Shown here one piece after another: positions 1 to 7,158 of a DNA stretch of 7,733 nt (positions are counted from its first letter, which is position 1; each line of letters starts with the position of its first letter). The DNA lies in the NCBI GenBank assembly GCA_946539625.1, contig CAMNHT010000056.1, positions 1 through 7,733 of the forward strand. The letters are read 5' to 3'. The DNA comes from an uncultured Clostridia bacterium. Lineage in GTDB: Bacteria > Bacillota_A > Clostridia > Christensenellales > CAG-138. The position numbers were made by a program, and so were the translations under genes. The notes below the pieces were generated by a model. That model made no database searches. It had not been told where the DNA came from and saw only the letters and a program-made list of their open reading frames with translations.

Positions 1-8
1 CAAAGTGT

Positions 9-144
9 GTCATCCTGAGGAGCATTTATGCGACGAAGGATCTGAAAAACAGCGGTTTTACTGCTTTTTTGAAAGATTCTTCGCCTTCCACTTCGTTACA
101 GCGGAAGATCGCGCGCTTCCCGCGCGTGCCATGCTCAGAATGAC
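9..144. repeat. Palindromic intergenic repeat (REP/MITE-like)
   Basis: The ends form an inverted repeat: GTCATCCTGAG (9-19) against CTCAGAATGAC (134-144), matching at 10 of 11 positions. Nested inside, CGAAGGATCT (34-43) pairs with AGATTCTTCG (74-83) at 9 of 10 positions around an A/T-rich centre. A small GC hairpin follows (110-115 with 121-126). From memory, repeats with GTCATYCTGAG ends and GAAGRATCT inner boxes are scattered between genes in many bacteria, including gut Firmicutes. No transposase is present, so if mobile it would be non-autonomous. It lies just past the end of the rluB-type gene and its folded RNA could protect or end that transcript, which is inference. The stretch 1-182 holds nothing else I can support. 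Confidence 0.7.
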
Positions 145-182
145 AGGACTTTTTTCACAGCCCCTTTTTCATTGTCTGTCGT

Positions 183-905
183 TCAGTCCGTCTTTGCTGT
201 GCAGCACGCTTTCAGTCCTTCGATCTCCTCCGGTGTGAGATATCGCCATTCGCCGGGGCGCAGATCGCCGAGCTTCAGATTGCCGTACGCCTCGCGTTTC
301 AGCCGCAGCGTCCGATGTCCGATCGCCTCGAGCATCCGGCGGATCTGCCGGTTTCTTCCCTCGTGGATCGTGATCGAAAACGCCGTGCCTCCGGTCGTCG
401 AACGGCGGATATTTGTAACGCGCGCAGGCGCGGTCAATCCGTCCGAAAGCTGTACGCCGTTTGTGAGCGTTGCGATCTCCGACGCGGAAAGCGTACCGTC
501 GCACACGACGCGGTAGGTCTTATTGACGCCGAAGCGCGGATGCATCAGGTGATTTGCAAGCTCGCCGTCGTTGGTCAGAAGCAGCAAGCCCTCGGAATTG
601 ATGTCGAGCCGTCCGACATTATAGAGCCGGTACGGAAGCTCGGATACGAATGCCTGCACCGTCTTTCGGCCAGCTTCGTCGCTTGAAGTCGAAACGACTC
701 CGCGCGGTTTGTAGAGCATCAGCACAACGTGTTTTTCCTGCGGCGTGATTGTTTTGCCGTCGATCCGCACGTCGTCCCCTTCCTCCACGGACATGCCGAG
801 GACGGCCGGGAGACCGTTTACCGTTACCCGCCCGTCCGTAATGATCTGTTCCGAAGCGCGCCGCGACGCCACGCCGCAATCCGCCATGTACTTTTGTAAA
901 CGCAT
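183..905 (-). CDS. rluB: RluB-type 23S rRNA pseudouridine synthase
   Basis: This is a cytoplasmic enzyme of the RsuA/RluB/RluE family, which isomerises a specific uridine in rRNA to pseudouridine; RluB members act on 23S rRNA near the peptidyl transferase centre. The 240-residue product opens with an S4 RNA-binding domain (about 1-60, starting MRLQKYMADCGVASRR). The catalytic domain follows with KPRGV (66-70), the signature GRLDINSEGLLLLTNDG (98-114) whose D101 is the expected catalytic aspartate, and EGRNRQIRRM (182-191). The frame stays open to 995, but I chose the ATG at 905: the S4 domain begins exactly there, a GGGCGGGG purine-rich stretch precedes it, and the longer form would overlap the upstream gene and add a basic tail unlike the family. 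It begins 16 bases after the carboxypeptidase stop, so it is probably the last gene of that operon. The choice of RluB over a paralogue such as RsuA is likely but not proven. Confidence 0.92.
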   Translation of the reverse strand: MRLQKYMADCGVASRRASEQIITDGRVTVNGLPAVLGMSVEEGDDVRIDGKTITPQEKHVVLMLYKPRGVVSTSSDEAGRKTVQAFVSELPYRLYNVGRLDINSEGLLLLTNDGELANHLMHPRFGVNKTYRVVCDGTLSASEIATLTNGVQLSDGLTAPARVTNIRRSTTGGTAFSITIHEGRNRQIRRMLEAIGHRTLRLKREAYGNLKLGDLRPGEWRYLTPEEIEGLKACCTAKTD

Positions 906-921
906 ATGCCCCGCCCGCGGT

Positions 922-2019
922 TCATTCAAGAAAAAAACGGACCGCCTTTTGAAGATAGTACGCAAAATCGACCGCATCGACCGTTTCACACGCAACGATC
1001 GGGACCGTCTTTACAACCTCGCCGTTTCGCAGAAGCGAAACCGTCCCGACCTGCTGCCCTGCACGAACAGGCGCGATGCACGTATCGAACGCCGTTTCCA
1101 CGGAATACGCCTCCTCGCCGTCGATCTGCGTCGGGTACAGTATATCAAAGACCGGCTCTGCCGACAATCCTTTTTTTATACCGTTTTCGACCGGGAGCGA
1201 AAAAAGCGTATTGCGGGTCATAAACGTCCTGACGCGATAGTCACGAAAGCCCGCGTCCAGCAAACTTTTTGCCGTATTCCACATCGTCGGGCAGTTCAGA
1301 ACAACGCCGACAAGCTTCATTTCACCGCGCTCCGCCGCAAAGACGAGGCACTTCCCCGCCGCCTTTGTATAGCCGGTCTTGACGCCGATGCCGCCCTCGT
1401 ATTCCCACAGAAGGCGGTTCTTGTTCTTGAGCGTATGCGGGTTCGTTCCCTCGGTCTTTCTGTACTGCGTACGCACGATCTCCGCAAAGAACGGGTTTTC
1501 GAGCGCCGCTGCGCCGAGCAGTGCAAGATCCTTTGCCGTCGTGTAGTGATTCGGGTCGTGCAGCCCGTTCGGCGTCACAAAGTGTGTGTCAAGAAGGCCG
1601 AGCGCCTTTGCCCGCGCGTTCATATGATCCGCAAACGCACTTGTCCCGCCGTCCAGAAAGCATGCGATCGTGACCGCCGCATCGTTGCCGCTGGTCAGCA
1701 TCAGCCCGTACACGAGATCGGAAAGCGATATCGTTTCACCCGTCTTCAGGTACATCGACGAGCCCTCCGTACCGACGGCTTCCTTCGGAACGGTGACCGT
1801 CTCCGTCAGCCTTCCGGACTCGACGGCTATGAGTGCCGTCATGATCTTTGTCGTGCTCGCCATCGGTAAACGCGCCGTTTCATTTTTTGCGTAAAGAACG
1901 CGTCCGGAGTTCGCCTCAATGAGATATGCCGCCTGCGCCGGAACATCCGCTTGCTCTGCTTTCGCCGTACACGGCAGCAGAATGATCGCGCAGAGAAGGA
2001 TCGTTAGCAGCCGCTTCAC
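922..2019 (-). CDS. D-alanyl-D-alanine carboxypeptidase (DacF/DacB-type, PBP5 family)
   Basis: This is a low-molecular-weight penicillin-binding protein that removes the terminal D-Ala from peptidoglycan stem peptides outside the membrane, limiting cross-linking. The 365-residue product starts with a signal peptide (hydrophobic 4-16, likely signal peptidase I cleavage after AKA at 19-21; the cysteine at 17 follows proline and is not a proper lipobox). The peptidase S11 domain carries all three active-site motifs: STTK (55-58, nucleophile S55), SGN (110-112) and KTG (214-216). A PBP5-type C-terminal domain follows from about 265, and the end (about 345-365) looks like an amphipathic membrane-contact helix. 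The start codon is GTG, sharing bases with the ytfJ stop as GTGA, with a modest AAGGCG ribosome binding site inside ytfJ. Beside ytfJ, a role in spore cortex or forespore wall, as for Bacillus DacF and DacB, is plausible but inferred; vegetative wall trimming is the alternative. Confidence 0.93.
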   Translation of the reverse strand: MKRLLTILLCAIILLPCTAKAEQADVPAQAAYLIEANSGRVLYAKNETARLPMASTTKIMTALIAVESGRLTETVTVPKEAVGTEGSSMYLKTGETISLSDLVYGLMLTSGNDAAVTIACFLDGGTSAFADHMNARAKALGLLDTHFVTPNGLHDPNHYTTAKDLALLGAAALENPFFAEIVRTQYRKTEGTNPHTLKNKNRLLWEYEGGIGVKTGYTKAAGKCLVFAAERGEMKLVGVVLNCPTMWNTAKSLLDAGFRDYRVRTFMTRNTLFSLPVENGIKKGLSAEPVFDILYPTQIDGEEAYSVETAFDTCIAPVRAGQQVGTVSLLRNGEVVKTVPIVACETVDAVDFAYYLQKAVRFFLE

Positions 2020-2480
2020 GATTCTTGCGCCTTATCGGGATCCGTCTTCGGCGCGCTTTCCGGTGTTTCGCAGGTCTCATCCCTTTGCATACGGATGTCG
2101 GCAATCGCGTCGCGGATCTCACACATTGCGGTCGGGATCATCTGCACGAGCCGGTCGAGCGTGCTGTCGCAGTCGGCGTGCAGAAGCGTCACCTGCCCGC
2201 CCTGCATATGCAGAAATGCCTTTGGGCTGATGGAGACGCCGACGACGCTTGCGCCCAAAAACGGATATCCGTTCGCGTCGAAATCCGGCGCGCCTTTCCT
2301 CGCCACCGCCTGCGTCGGAAAATCCCCGCCGCCTGCAAAGAAGCCGAGGCATACCTTGGAGACCGGAATGACCACCGCGCCGCCTTCCCCGTAAATCGGG
2401 CTGCCGACGATCGTGTTTACGTCGACGATGTTTTTGAGTTCCCGCATTGTCGTTTGCAGAATTGTTTCAACAGGATGCAT
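2016..2480 (-). CDS. ytfJ: Sporulation protein YtfJ (GerW family)
   Basis: This is a member of the GerW/YtfJ family, small proteins widely conserved in endospore formers. In Bacillus subtilis, YtfJ is made in the forespore and is needed for normal germination; its biochemical activity is not known. The 154-residue length matches the family. Recognisable parts are the N-terminal helix running into DVNTIVGSPI (20-29), the core VVIPVSKVCLGFFAGGGDF (36-54) and VSISPKAFL (82-90). The tail from about 135 is charged and probably disordered. The ATG at 2480 follows AGAGGAAAAC, a good ribosome binding site, and lies inside the end of the DUF2953 gene with a 14-base overlap; its stop overlaps the next start. 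The DUF2953–YtfJ pairing also occurs as ytfI–ytfJ in Bacillus. The usual glycine-rich run before VSISP looks reduced here (GASVVG). It is the strongest single sign that the organism sporulates. Confidence 0.93.
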   Translation of the reverse strand: MHPVETILQTTMRELKNIVDVNTIVGSPIYGEGGAVVIPVSKVCLGFFAGGGDFPTQAVARKGAPDFDANGYPFLGASVVGVSISPKAFLHMQGGQVTLLHADCDSTLDRLVQMIPTAMCEIRDAIADIRMQRDETCETPESAPKTDPDKAQES

Positions 2481-3039
2481 ATGTTTTCCTCTTTTCGTTT
2501 GTTTTATGGGTATTGTTTGCCGCTTTTCGCTGCGCTATACGCCCGCGCACGATTCCGGCTATGAGCCGGACCGGTTCCACGATCGCCCGCGCCCGCGCGC
2601 CGATCCGTATCACCGTGCCTGCGGAAAGTCTCGCTGTCGCCGATCCGCTTTCGGCAACGCGCGTTGTGAGCATCGAAAACAGCACGGCTGTCGTTCCCGC
2701 AAGCTGTACCGACACTGCTGGTTCGCCCTCGATCCCGACGGTCGTTCGCGTATCGAGGCGCAAAAGCCGTATGCCCTTGAACCCCGTTGCAATGCGTTTT
2801 CTGCGTTTTTTCAGTAAATGCACCTGTTTTTTGCCGATCATGAGCGTAAAATACGGCTTTCCGAACAGATAGAGCCGGAATCGGATGGGAATCGGGATCA
2901 ACCCGAGTACATAGATCCTGGCATGTACCACACCGCCGCGCACGCCGACTCTTCCGCGCGCTTCGACGATCAGCGGCATGGACGCGAGCAGCAAATGAAA
3001 CAGCAATACGAACAAAACAATCAGAAACCACATATACAC
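2467..3039 (-). CDS. DUF2953 domain protein (YtfI-like), membrane-anchored
   Basis: The function is unknown. The 190-residue product begins with one strong membrane segment (about 4-24), followed by a soluble part rich in beta-prone segments (VEARGRVGVRGG at 25-36, then LGLIPIPIRFRLYLFG at 45-60), a basic stretch KKRRKR (77-82), and a second alternating region to about 170. This layout fits DUF2953 proteins such as B. subtilis YtfI, which sit directly upstream of ytfJ, and the adjacency supports the call more than any single motif. No catalytic residues can be recognised. The start is uncertain by two codons: GTG at 3039, preceded closely by GGGAACACT, or ATG at 3033. It is the first gene of the cluster, directly downstream of the transporter terminator. 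I see no convincing vegetative promoter in front of it. The 3' end overlaps ytfJ by 14 bases. Confidence 0.82.
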   Translation of the reverse strand: MYMWFLIVLFVLLFHLLLASMPLIVEARGRVGVRGGVVHARIYVLGLIPIPIRFRLYLFGKPYFTLMIGKKQVHLLKKRRKRIATGFKGIRLLRLDTRTTVGIEGEPAVSVQLAGTTAVLFSMLTTRVAESGSATARLSAGTVIRIGARARAIVEPVRLIAGIVRGRIAQRKAANNTHKTNEKRKTYASC

Positions 3040-3067
3040 AGTGTTCCCGTTTCATTTATTTGCATAC

Positions 3068-3097
3068 GAAAAAAGGACCGTTCGAAAACGGTCCTTT
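3068..3097 (-). terminator. Rho-independent terminator after the transporter operon
   Basis: AAAGGACCGTT (3072-3082) and AACGGTCCTTT (3087-3097) form a perfect 11-base-pair stem with a four-base loop. Read on the minus strand, the stem runs directly into a U-rich tail, the complement of 3068-3074. It lies 13 bases past the stop of the second permease and should separate the transporter unit from the DUF2953–ytfJ cluster. Read on the plus strand it has no proper T run, so it works in one direction. Confidence 0.93.
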
Positions 3098-3110
3098 GGT
3101 GTTGCGTTTT

Positions 3111-4178
3111 TTAGCGCATGCCTTTGTCGTACGGAATGCCTTCCGCCTTCGGCGCGCGGGACTTCTTGGAAGTGAACGCGAGCACCAGGAGCGAGATCAC
3201 ATACGGGATCAGACGGTACAGATGCGGGTTTAAGAGCTTGCCCCAAACGGGATCCTTGCTGAGATTCAGCAGGGTTGCAATGCCGTCGCCGTTGATGTCC
3301 AGCGTGGAGTACGACGCCGCGATACACTTGAAGAAGCCGAACAGCAATGCCGCGCCGGCAATGCTCAGGGGCTTCCAGTTACCGAAGATCATAACCGCCA
3401 GAGCGAGGAAACCGAAGCCCGCAACGTCGCCGTTTGCCACGCAGTTTGCGGTGGTCAGCGTGTAGACGAAGCCGCCCATGCCGGCAAGCGCGCCGGAAAT
3501 GACGACGCCGCTGTAACGCATTTTGTAGACGTTGATGCCCAAGCTTGCCGCTGCCTGCGGATTCTCACCGCAGGAACGGAGACGCAGACCGAAGCGGGTC
3601 TTGTACAGAATGATCGAAAGCACGACGAACAGGATGATGCAGAAATAGGTGGTCAGATAGACCTTGTTCAAAAAGGTCTCGCCGAGGAACCCGATTTCCT
3701 GCGTCTTGTCGAAGCCGAGCATGGTCTTTTTCACCATGAACCAGCTTGCCGCATCGCCCTTGAACATTCTCAGTTCGCTCTGCTGTGCAACGAGGCGGAT
3801 AAAGAAGCAGACGAGCGCCGGAGACAGGAGGTTCAGCGCGGTGCCGCCGATGGTCTGATCGGCCTTCAGGTTGATCGCAGCAAATGCCAGCAGCAGAGAG
3901 AAGATCGCGCCGGCAGCCGCCGTAATCAACATGATCAGAAGCAGGAACAGCTGCAGGTTGCCCCAGTTTGCGCTCATGTCCTTCGCAATATCAATGATCC
4001 CGAACGTGTTCGCCTGCTGCATGAGGTTGATGGTCAGCGCGCCGATGAATGCGCCGAAGATCATGATGCCCTCAAGCGCAAGGTTGATGACGCCGCTGCG
4101 TTCGGAGAAAACGCCTGCAAGCGCAACGATCATCAGCGGGATCGCGTAAATCAGAGTTTTGCTGATTAAGAATGACAT
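3111..4178 (-). CDS. nupQ: ABC transporter permease, nucleoside/BMP-type (NupQ/YufQ-like)
   Basis: This is the second integral membrane subunit of a nucleoside-type importer, in the branched-chain/ribose permease superfamily (BPD_transp_2). The 355-residue protein has about eight to ten hydrophobic segments. The family landmark ERSGVINLALEGIMIFGAF lies at 26-44. A cytoplasmic coupling loop, FGLRLRSCGENPQAAASLGI (196-215), is where the ATPase should dock, and GFGFLALAVMIFG lies at 254-266. A soluble insert at about 134-170 and a hydrophilic stretch at 293-320 interrupt the membrane segments. The start overlaps the preceding stop by one base (TAATG), with AAGGGGGG about ten bases upstream, pointing to translational coupling. 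Gene order and pairing match B. subtilis nupOPQ (guanosine uptake), so purine nucleosides are the best guess, but the sequence does not itself show the substrate. Confidence 0.92.
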   Translation of the reverse strand: MSFLISKTLIYAIPLMIVALAGVFSERSGVINLALEGIMIFGAFIGALTINLMQQANTFGIIDIAKDMSANWGNLQLFLLLIMLITAAAGAIFSLLLAFAAINLKADQTIGGTALNLLSPALVCFFIRLVAQQSELRMFKGDAASWFMVKKTMLGFDKTQEIGFLGETFLNKVYLTTYFCIILFVVLSIILYKTRFGLRLRSCGENPQAAASLGINVYKMRYSGVVISGALAGMGGFVYTLTTANCVANGDVAGFGFLALAVMIFGNWKPLSIAGAALLFGFFKCIAASYSTLDINGDGIATLLNLSKDPVWGKLLNPHLYRLIPYVISLLVLAFTSKKSRAPKAEGIPYDKGMR

Positions 4179-5428
4179 TATTCAGCGCCCCCCTTTCCCG
4201 TATTCCGTTTCGTTTCCTTTACCGTTACCGGTTTTGCAGTCTTCTTGCGTCCGCTGATCCATGTCTTGATCAGCAGCGAGAATGCGGACAGATACACAAT
4301 GACCGCAATGATAACATCGGTGATATACTCATTGTACGCCGTCAGGTTTGCAAGCTGCAGGCCGTGCAGATCGATCGCCGACATGAAGAGACCGGTGAAG
4401 ATGCACGCGATCGGGTTACAGCTTGCCAGCATGGCGACTGCGATGCCGTTGAAGCCCTCCGCCGGAAGCTTTTGATAGACCGACCAGTACAGCTCGGTGT
4501 TGCCGGACAGATAGTAGAGCGAGGCTGCTGCGCCCGCAAGCGCGCCGGCAATCGCCATGGAAAATACGATGCTGCGCTTATCGTGAATGCCCGCGTAACG
4601 CGCTGCGTGACGGTTTGCGCCGCACGCCTTCAGTTCGTAACCGAAAGTTGTCTTGGCAAGGAGGATGTATACAATGATGGCAATCAGGATCGCAATCACG
4701 ATACCGCCGTTGACCTGTGAGCCCGGGAAGATCTTATTCAGTCCCAGCTTCGGCGTCGCAACGCCGAGGCCGTCCTGATATGTCCACTGCCCGTTCACGT
4801 TTACAAGACCGTAGGTCGTCTTGTAGATGTAGCCTGTCTTGGTGCCTTCGACCATGTTCTTGAGGTTGCTGATATCGAACAGCCATGTCACGAGGTTTGC
4901 GGCGATCCAGTTGGTCATAATACACGCAAGGACCTCGTTGATGTTCAGAAACGCCTTCAGCATGCCGGGGATCGCGCCCCAGAGCGCGCCGGCGAGAATG
5001 CCCGAAAGGAACGCAAGGATCCAGATCAGAAACTGCGGCAGTGTACCCGCGGGGATTGACAGCGCAACGTACAGCGTCGCGCATGTGCCCGCGAGATACT
5101 GACCGGAAGCGCCGATGTTGAAGAGGCCCGTCTTATACGCGAGCGCGACGGACAGGCCGCAGAGAATCAGCGGGACCGCACGGAACAGCATGTTGCCGAT
5201 GATCTGCGGGTTGAAGCCGAACGACAGCGTGCCGGAGGCGGTACGCCCGGTGCTGAACGTGCCCGCAAGGATCAGACGGATGCCCTCCCACGCGCCGGAG
5301 ATGCCGATTTCCTTACTCGAAAGACCTACGATCAGAATCAGGATCGAGCCGGCGACAAGACCGACGAGGATCGAGATGACGGTCGCAAGAACAGAGCGTG
5401 TTCCGTTTTTCTTCAGAAATGCGTTCAT
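4178..5428 (-). CDS. nupP: ABC transporter permease, nucleoside/BMP-type (NupP/YufP-like)
   Basis: This is the first membrane subunit of the importer and partners the adjacent permease to form the channel. The 416-residue protein has an N-terminal membrane segment (about 13-36), then a family-typical extracytoplasmic stretch, then hydrophobic segments at about 80-98, 110-125, 132-156, 165-184, 241-258, 288-307, 327-350 and 368-388. The landmark FNIGASGQ (103-110) corresponds to FNIGxEGQ as I recall it from relatives, with serine in place of glutamate. The coupling loop TFGYELKACGANRHAARYAG is at 261-280. The protein is longer than typical because of a polar loop at about 186-238 and a lysine-rich cytoplasmic tail (389-416). 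The ATG overlaps the ATPase stop as ATGA and has an excellent AAGGAGG site seven bases upstream inside the ATPase gene. The substrate is inferred from family and order only. Confidence 0.92.
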   Translation of the reverse strand: MNAFLKKNGTRSVLATVISILVGLVAGSILILIVGLSSKEIGISGAWEGIRLILAGTFSTGRTASGTLSFGFNPQIIGNMLFRAVPLILCGLSVALAYKTGLFNIGASGQYLAGTCATLYVALSIPAGTLPQFLIWILAFLSGILAGALWGAIPGMLKAFLNINEVLACIMTNWIAANLVTWLFDISNLKNMVEGTKTGYIYKTTYGLVNVNGQWTYQDGLGVATPKLGLNKIFPGSQVNGGIVIAILIAIIVYILLAKTTFGYELKACGANRHAARYAGIHDKRSIVFSMAIAGALAGAAASLYYLSGNTELYWSVYQKLPAEGFNGIAVAMLASCNPIACIFTGLFMSAIDLHGLQLANLTAYNEYITDVIIAVIVYLSAFSLLIKTWISGRKKTAKPVTVKETKRNTGKGGAE

Positions 5429-6978
5429 GCCTGTGCCTCCTTCTCCGCGCTTTCACGCTTGGCGCCTGCCATGTAAAGACCGAGCTCCTGCACGGTGGTC
5501 TTCTTGGGATCAAGCTCGCCGACGATCTCTCCCTCATACATGACGAGGATGCGATCGGAAAGACTCATGACCTCTTCGAGCTCGAGCGATACCAGAAGAA
5601 CTGCTTTGCCCGCGTCGCGCTCTTCGACAAGCCGCTTGTGGATAAACTCGATTGCGCCGACATCAAGTCCTCTGGTCGGCTGCACCGCAATGATCAGCGG
5701 CAAATTGCGGTCGATCTCGCGGGCTACGATCGCCTTCTGCTGGTTTCCGCCGGACATGGAACGAGCCGTCGTGATCGGTCCCTGACCGGAACGAACATCG
5801 AACTGCTCGATGAGCTTGTTCGCATATTCGCGGACTGCGCCGAACTTGATGAAGCCTGCGTTCTGGAACTGTTTTTCGTAGTAGCGCTGCAAAACCATGT
5901 TCTGCTCAAGCGAAAAGTCAAGCACCAGACCGTGCTTATGACGATCCTCCGGAATATGGCTCATGCCTGCGAGGCTGCGGTTTCTGATGCTTGCCTTTGT
6001 GATGTCCTTGCCGCAGAGCGTGATCTTTCCGCTGCTTGCCTTTTCAAGACCGGACAGCGCGTAAACGAGCTCGGTCTGACCGTTGCCGTCGATGCCGGCG
6101 ATACAGGTAATCTCGCCCGCATGTGCGGTGAAGGTGACGTTTTTGACGGCATTATTCTTGTGCAGCTTGGACGGAACGGTGAGATGTTCAACCTCGAGGA
6201 TCGGTTTGCCCGGTTTTGCATCATCCTTTTCAACGACAAGTTGAACCGGACGACCGACCATCATGGAAGACAGCTCTTCCTTTGTGGTTTCGGAGGTGTT
6301 GACCGTACCGATGTACTTACCCTTTCTGAGGACGGTGACGCGGTCGGAGACCTCCATGATCTCGTTCAGCTTATGAGAGATGAACAGGATCGACTTGCCT
6401 TCCTTGACAAGTCCTCGCATGATCGTCATCAGTTCTTCGATCTCCTGCGGTGTCAGAACCGCCGTCGGCTCGTCGAAGATCAGGATCTCGTTGTCGCGAT
6501 AGAGCATCTTGAGGATCTCGACACGCTGCTGCATGCCGACAGTGATATCCTCGATCTTGGCGTCAAGGTCAACGTGCAGACCGTAGCGTTCCGAAAGCTC
6601 CTTGACCTTTTTACGCGCTTCCTTCTTTTGCAGGAAACCGAACTTTGTATCCTCTGCGCCGAGAATGATGTTGTCCAATACGGTAAACACGTCGATCAGC
6701 TTGAAGTGCTGATGAACCATGCCGATGTGCAGTGCCGTTGCGTCATTCGGGTTATTGATCTTAACTTCCCTGCCGTCCTTCTTGATGATGCCTTCCTCCG
6801 GCTGATACAAGCCGAACAGGACGCTCATCAGCGTGGATTTACCGGCACCGTTCTCCCCCAACAGCGCATGGATCTCTCCTTTTTTGAGCTGCAGCGTAAT
6901 ATCATCGTTTGCTTTGATACCCGGAAAAACCTTGGTAATGTGCAGCATCTCAATGACATATTCGGGAGCTTGCTCCAT
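5425..6978 (-). CDS. nupO: ABC transporter ATP-binding protein, double-domain, nucleoside-type (NupO/YufO-like)
   Basis: This cytoplasmic ATPase powers the importer; two nucleotide-binding domains are fused in one 517-residue chain, as in RbsA, MglA and NupO. Domain 1 has Walker [10 protein letters not shown] (41-49), a Q-loop at MVHQHF (87-92), a degenerate signature [11 protein letters not shown] (145-155), Walker B LIFDEPT (166-172) and the H-loop histidine H202. Domain 2 (from about 260) has a degenerate Walker [10 protein letters not shown] (295-303, no lysine), a good signature MSGGNQQ (408-414) and [15 protein letters not shown] (428-442), with Q in place of the catalytic DE pair and no H-loop histidine. 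Such asymmetry is usual in this family, so one ATP site is likely catalytic and one structural. The frame is open to 7029, but ATG 6978 is the start: AAGGAGGTGG sits seven bases upstream and homology begins here. It is the first gene after the promoter at 7032-7060. Confidence 0.95.
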   Translation of the reverse strand: MEQAPEYVIEMLHITKVFPGIKANDDITLQLKKGEIHALLGENGAGKSTLMSVLFGLYQPEEGIIKKDGREVKINNPNDATALHIGMVHQHFKLIDVFTVLDNIILGAEDTKFGFLQKKEARKKVKELSERYGLHVDLDAKIEDITVGMQQRVEILKMLYRDNEILIFDEPTAVLTPQEIEELMTIMRGLVKEGKSILFISHKLNEIMEVSDRVTVLRKGKYIGTVNTSETTKEELSSMMVGRPVQLVVEKDDAKPGKPILEVEHLTVPSKLHKNNAVKNVTFTAHAGEITCIAGIDGNGQTELVYALSGLEKASSGKITLCGKDITKASIRNRSLAGMSHIPEDRHKHGLVLDFSLEQNMVLQRYYEKQFQNAGFIKFGAVREYANKLIEQFDVRSGQGPITTARSMSGGNQQKAIVAREIDRNLPLIIAVQPTRGLDVGAIEFIHKRLVEERDAGKAVLLVSLELEEVMSLSDRILVMYEGEIVGELDPKKTTVQELGLYMAGAKRESAEKEAQA

Positions 6979-6983
6979 GACTC

Positions 6984-6992
6984 CACCTCCTT
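6984..6992 (-). promoter_or_regulatory. Strong Shine-Dalgarno site fixing the ATPase start
   Basis: Read on the minus strand this is AAGGAGGTG, a near-full match to the 16S rRNA anti-SD end. Its GGAGG core lies seven bases before the ATG at 6978. It rules out the earlier in-frame start at 7029, which has no such site and falls at the expected transcript start. Confidence 0.9.
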
Positions 6993-7031
6993 CGTAGTGA
7001 CTCGCGAAAAAGTTCCGCAAGTATTGCATAT

Positions 7032-7060
7032 ATTATACTTGCTGCAAGGGTAAATTGCAA
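7032..7060 (-). promoter_or_regulatory. Sigma-A-type promoter for the ATPase–permease operon
   Basis: On the minus strand there is a perfect -10 box TATAAT (7032-7037), a 17-base spacer, and a -35 box TTGCAA (7055-7060), matching TTGACA at four of six positions. The transcript should start near 7025, giving a leader of about 47 bases. The spacer holds the palindrome CTTGC-T-GCAAG (7038-7048), and a second TTGCAA lies at 7087-7092, so a repressor or activator could bind here; that is inference. Confidence 0.75.
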
Positions 7061-7107
7061 GCGCGTATGAAAAAATTGTGAAGAAATTGCAACATTTTGC
7101 AGAAGAG

Positions 7108-7144
7108 TAAAACAAAAAAGAGCTTTCCGAAGAAAGCCCTTTTT
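7108..7144 (-). terminator. Rho-independent terminator after the BMP-family gene
   Basis: A stem is formed by 7115-7127 with 7132-7144, with one G-U pair at 7122/7137. On the minus strand the loop is TTCG, an exceptionally stable tetraloop, and a run of six T then GTTTT follows. It starts 14 bases past the BMP gene stop and lies upstream of the promoter at 7032-7060. It should cut most transcription before the ATPase gene, a common way to make more binding protein than transporter. Confidence 0.9.
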
Positions 7145-7158
7145 GCGTTCTGAATGGA

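Noticed and set aside
145..182. T-rich stretches after the rluB-type gene as a possible terminator.
   Set aside because: The T runs are on the plus strand, where no gene ends, and no stable stem precedes them. On the minus strand they are A runs.
906..995. An N-terminal extension of the RluB-type protein from an upstream start at 995.
   Set aside because: It would overlap the carboxypeptidase gene by over 70 bases, adds a basic, hydrophobic tail unlike the family, and the S4 domain begins exactly at the ATG at 905.
745..1869. A 374-codon open frame on the plus strand, opposite the carboxypeptidase and part of rluB.
   Set aside because: It spans two real genes, is very rich in arginine and shows no domain; the minus-strand genes carry complete active-site motifs.
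2504..3055. A 183-codon minus-strand frame overlapping the DUF2953 gene in another phase.
   Set aside because: It is arginine-rich and low in hydrophobic residues, with no recognisable domain. The DUF2953 frame has the membrane anchor, and the gap to ytfJ fits better.
3041..3070. A possible forespore sigma-F/G promoter before the DUF2953 gene: GTATG, 14 bases, then GGGAACACT.
   Set aside because: The -10-like box touches the GTG start at 3039, so transcription would begin inside the gene, past both candidate starts. The match is probably chance.
5398..7053. A 551-codon open frame on the plus strand, opposite the ATPase gene.
   Set aside because: It is antisense to a gene with clear Walker motifs, a perfect ribosome binding site and full-length homology. 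The frame stays open because of codon bias, and its translation shows no family I recognise.
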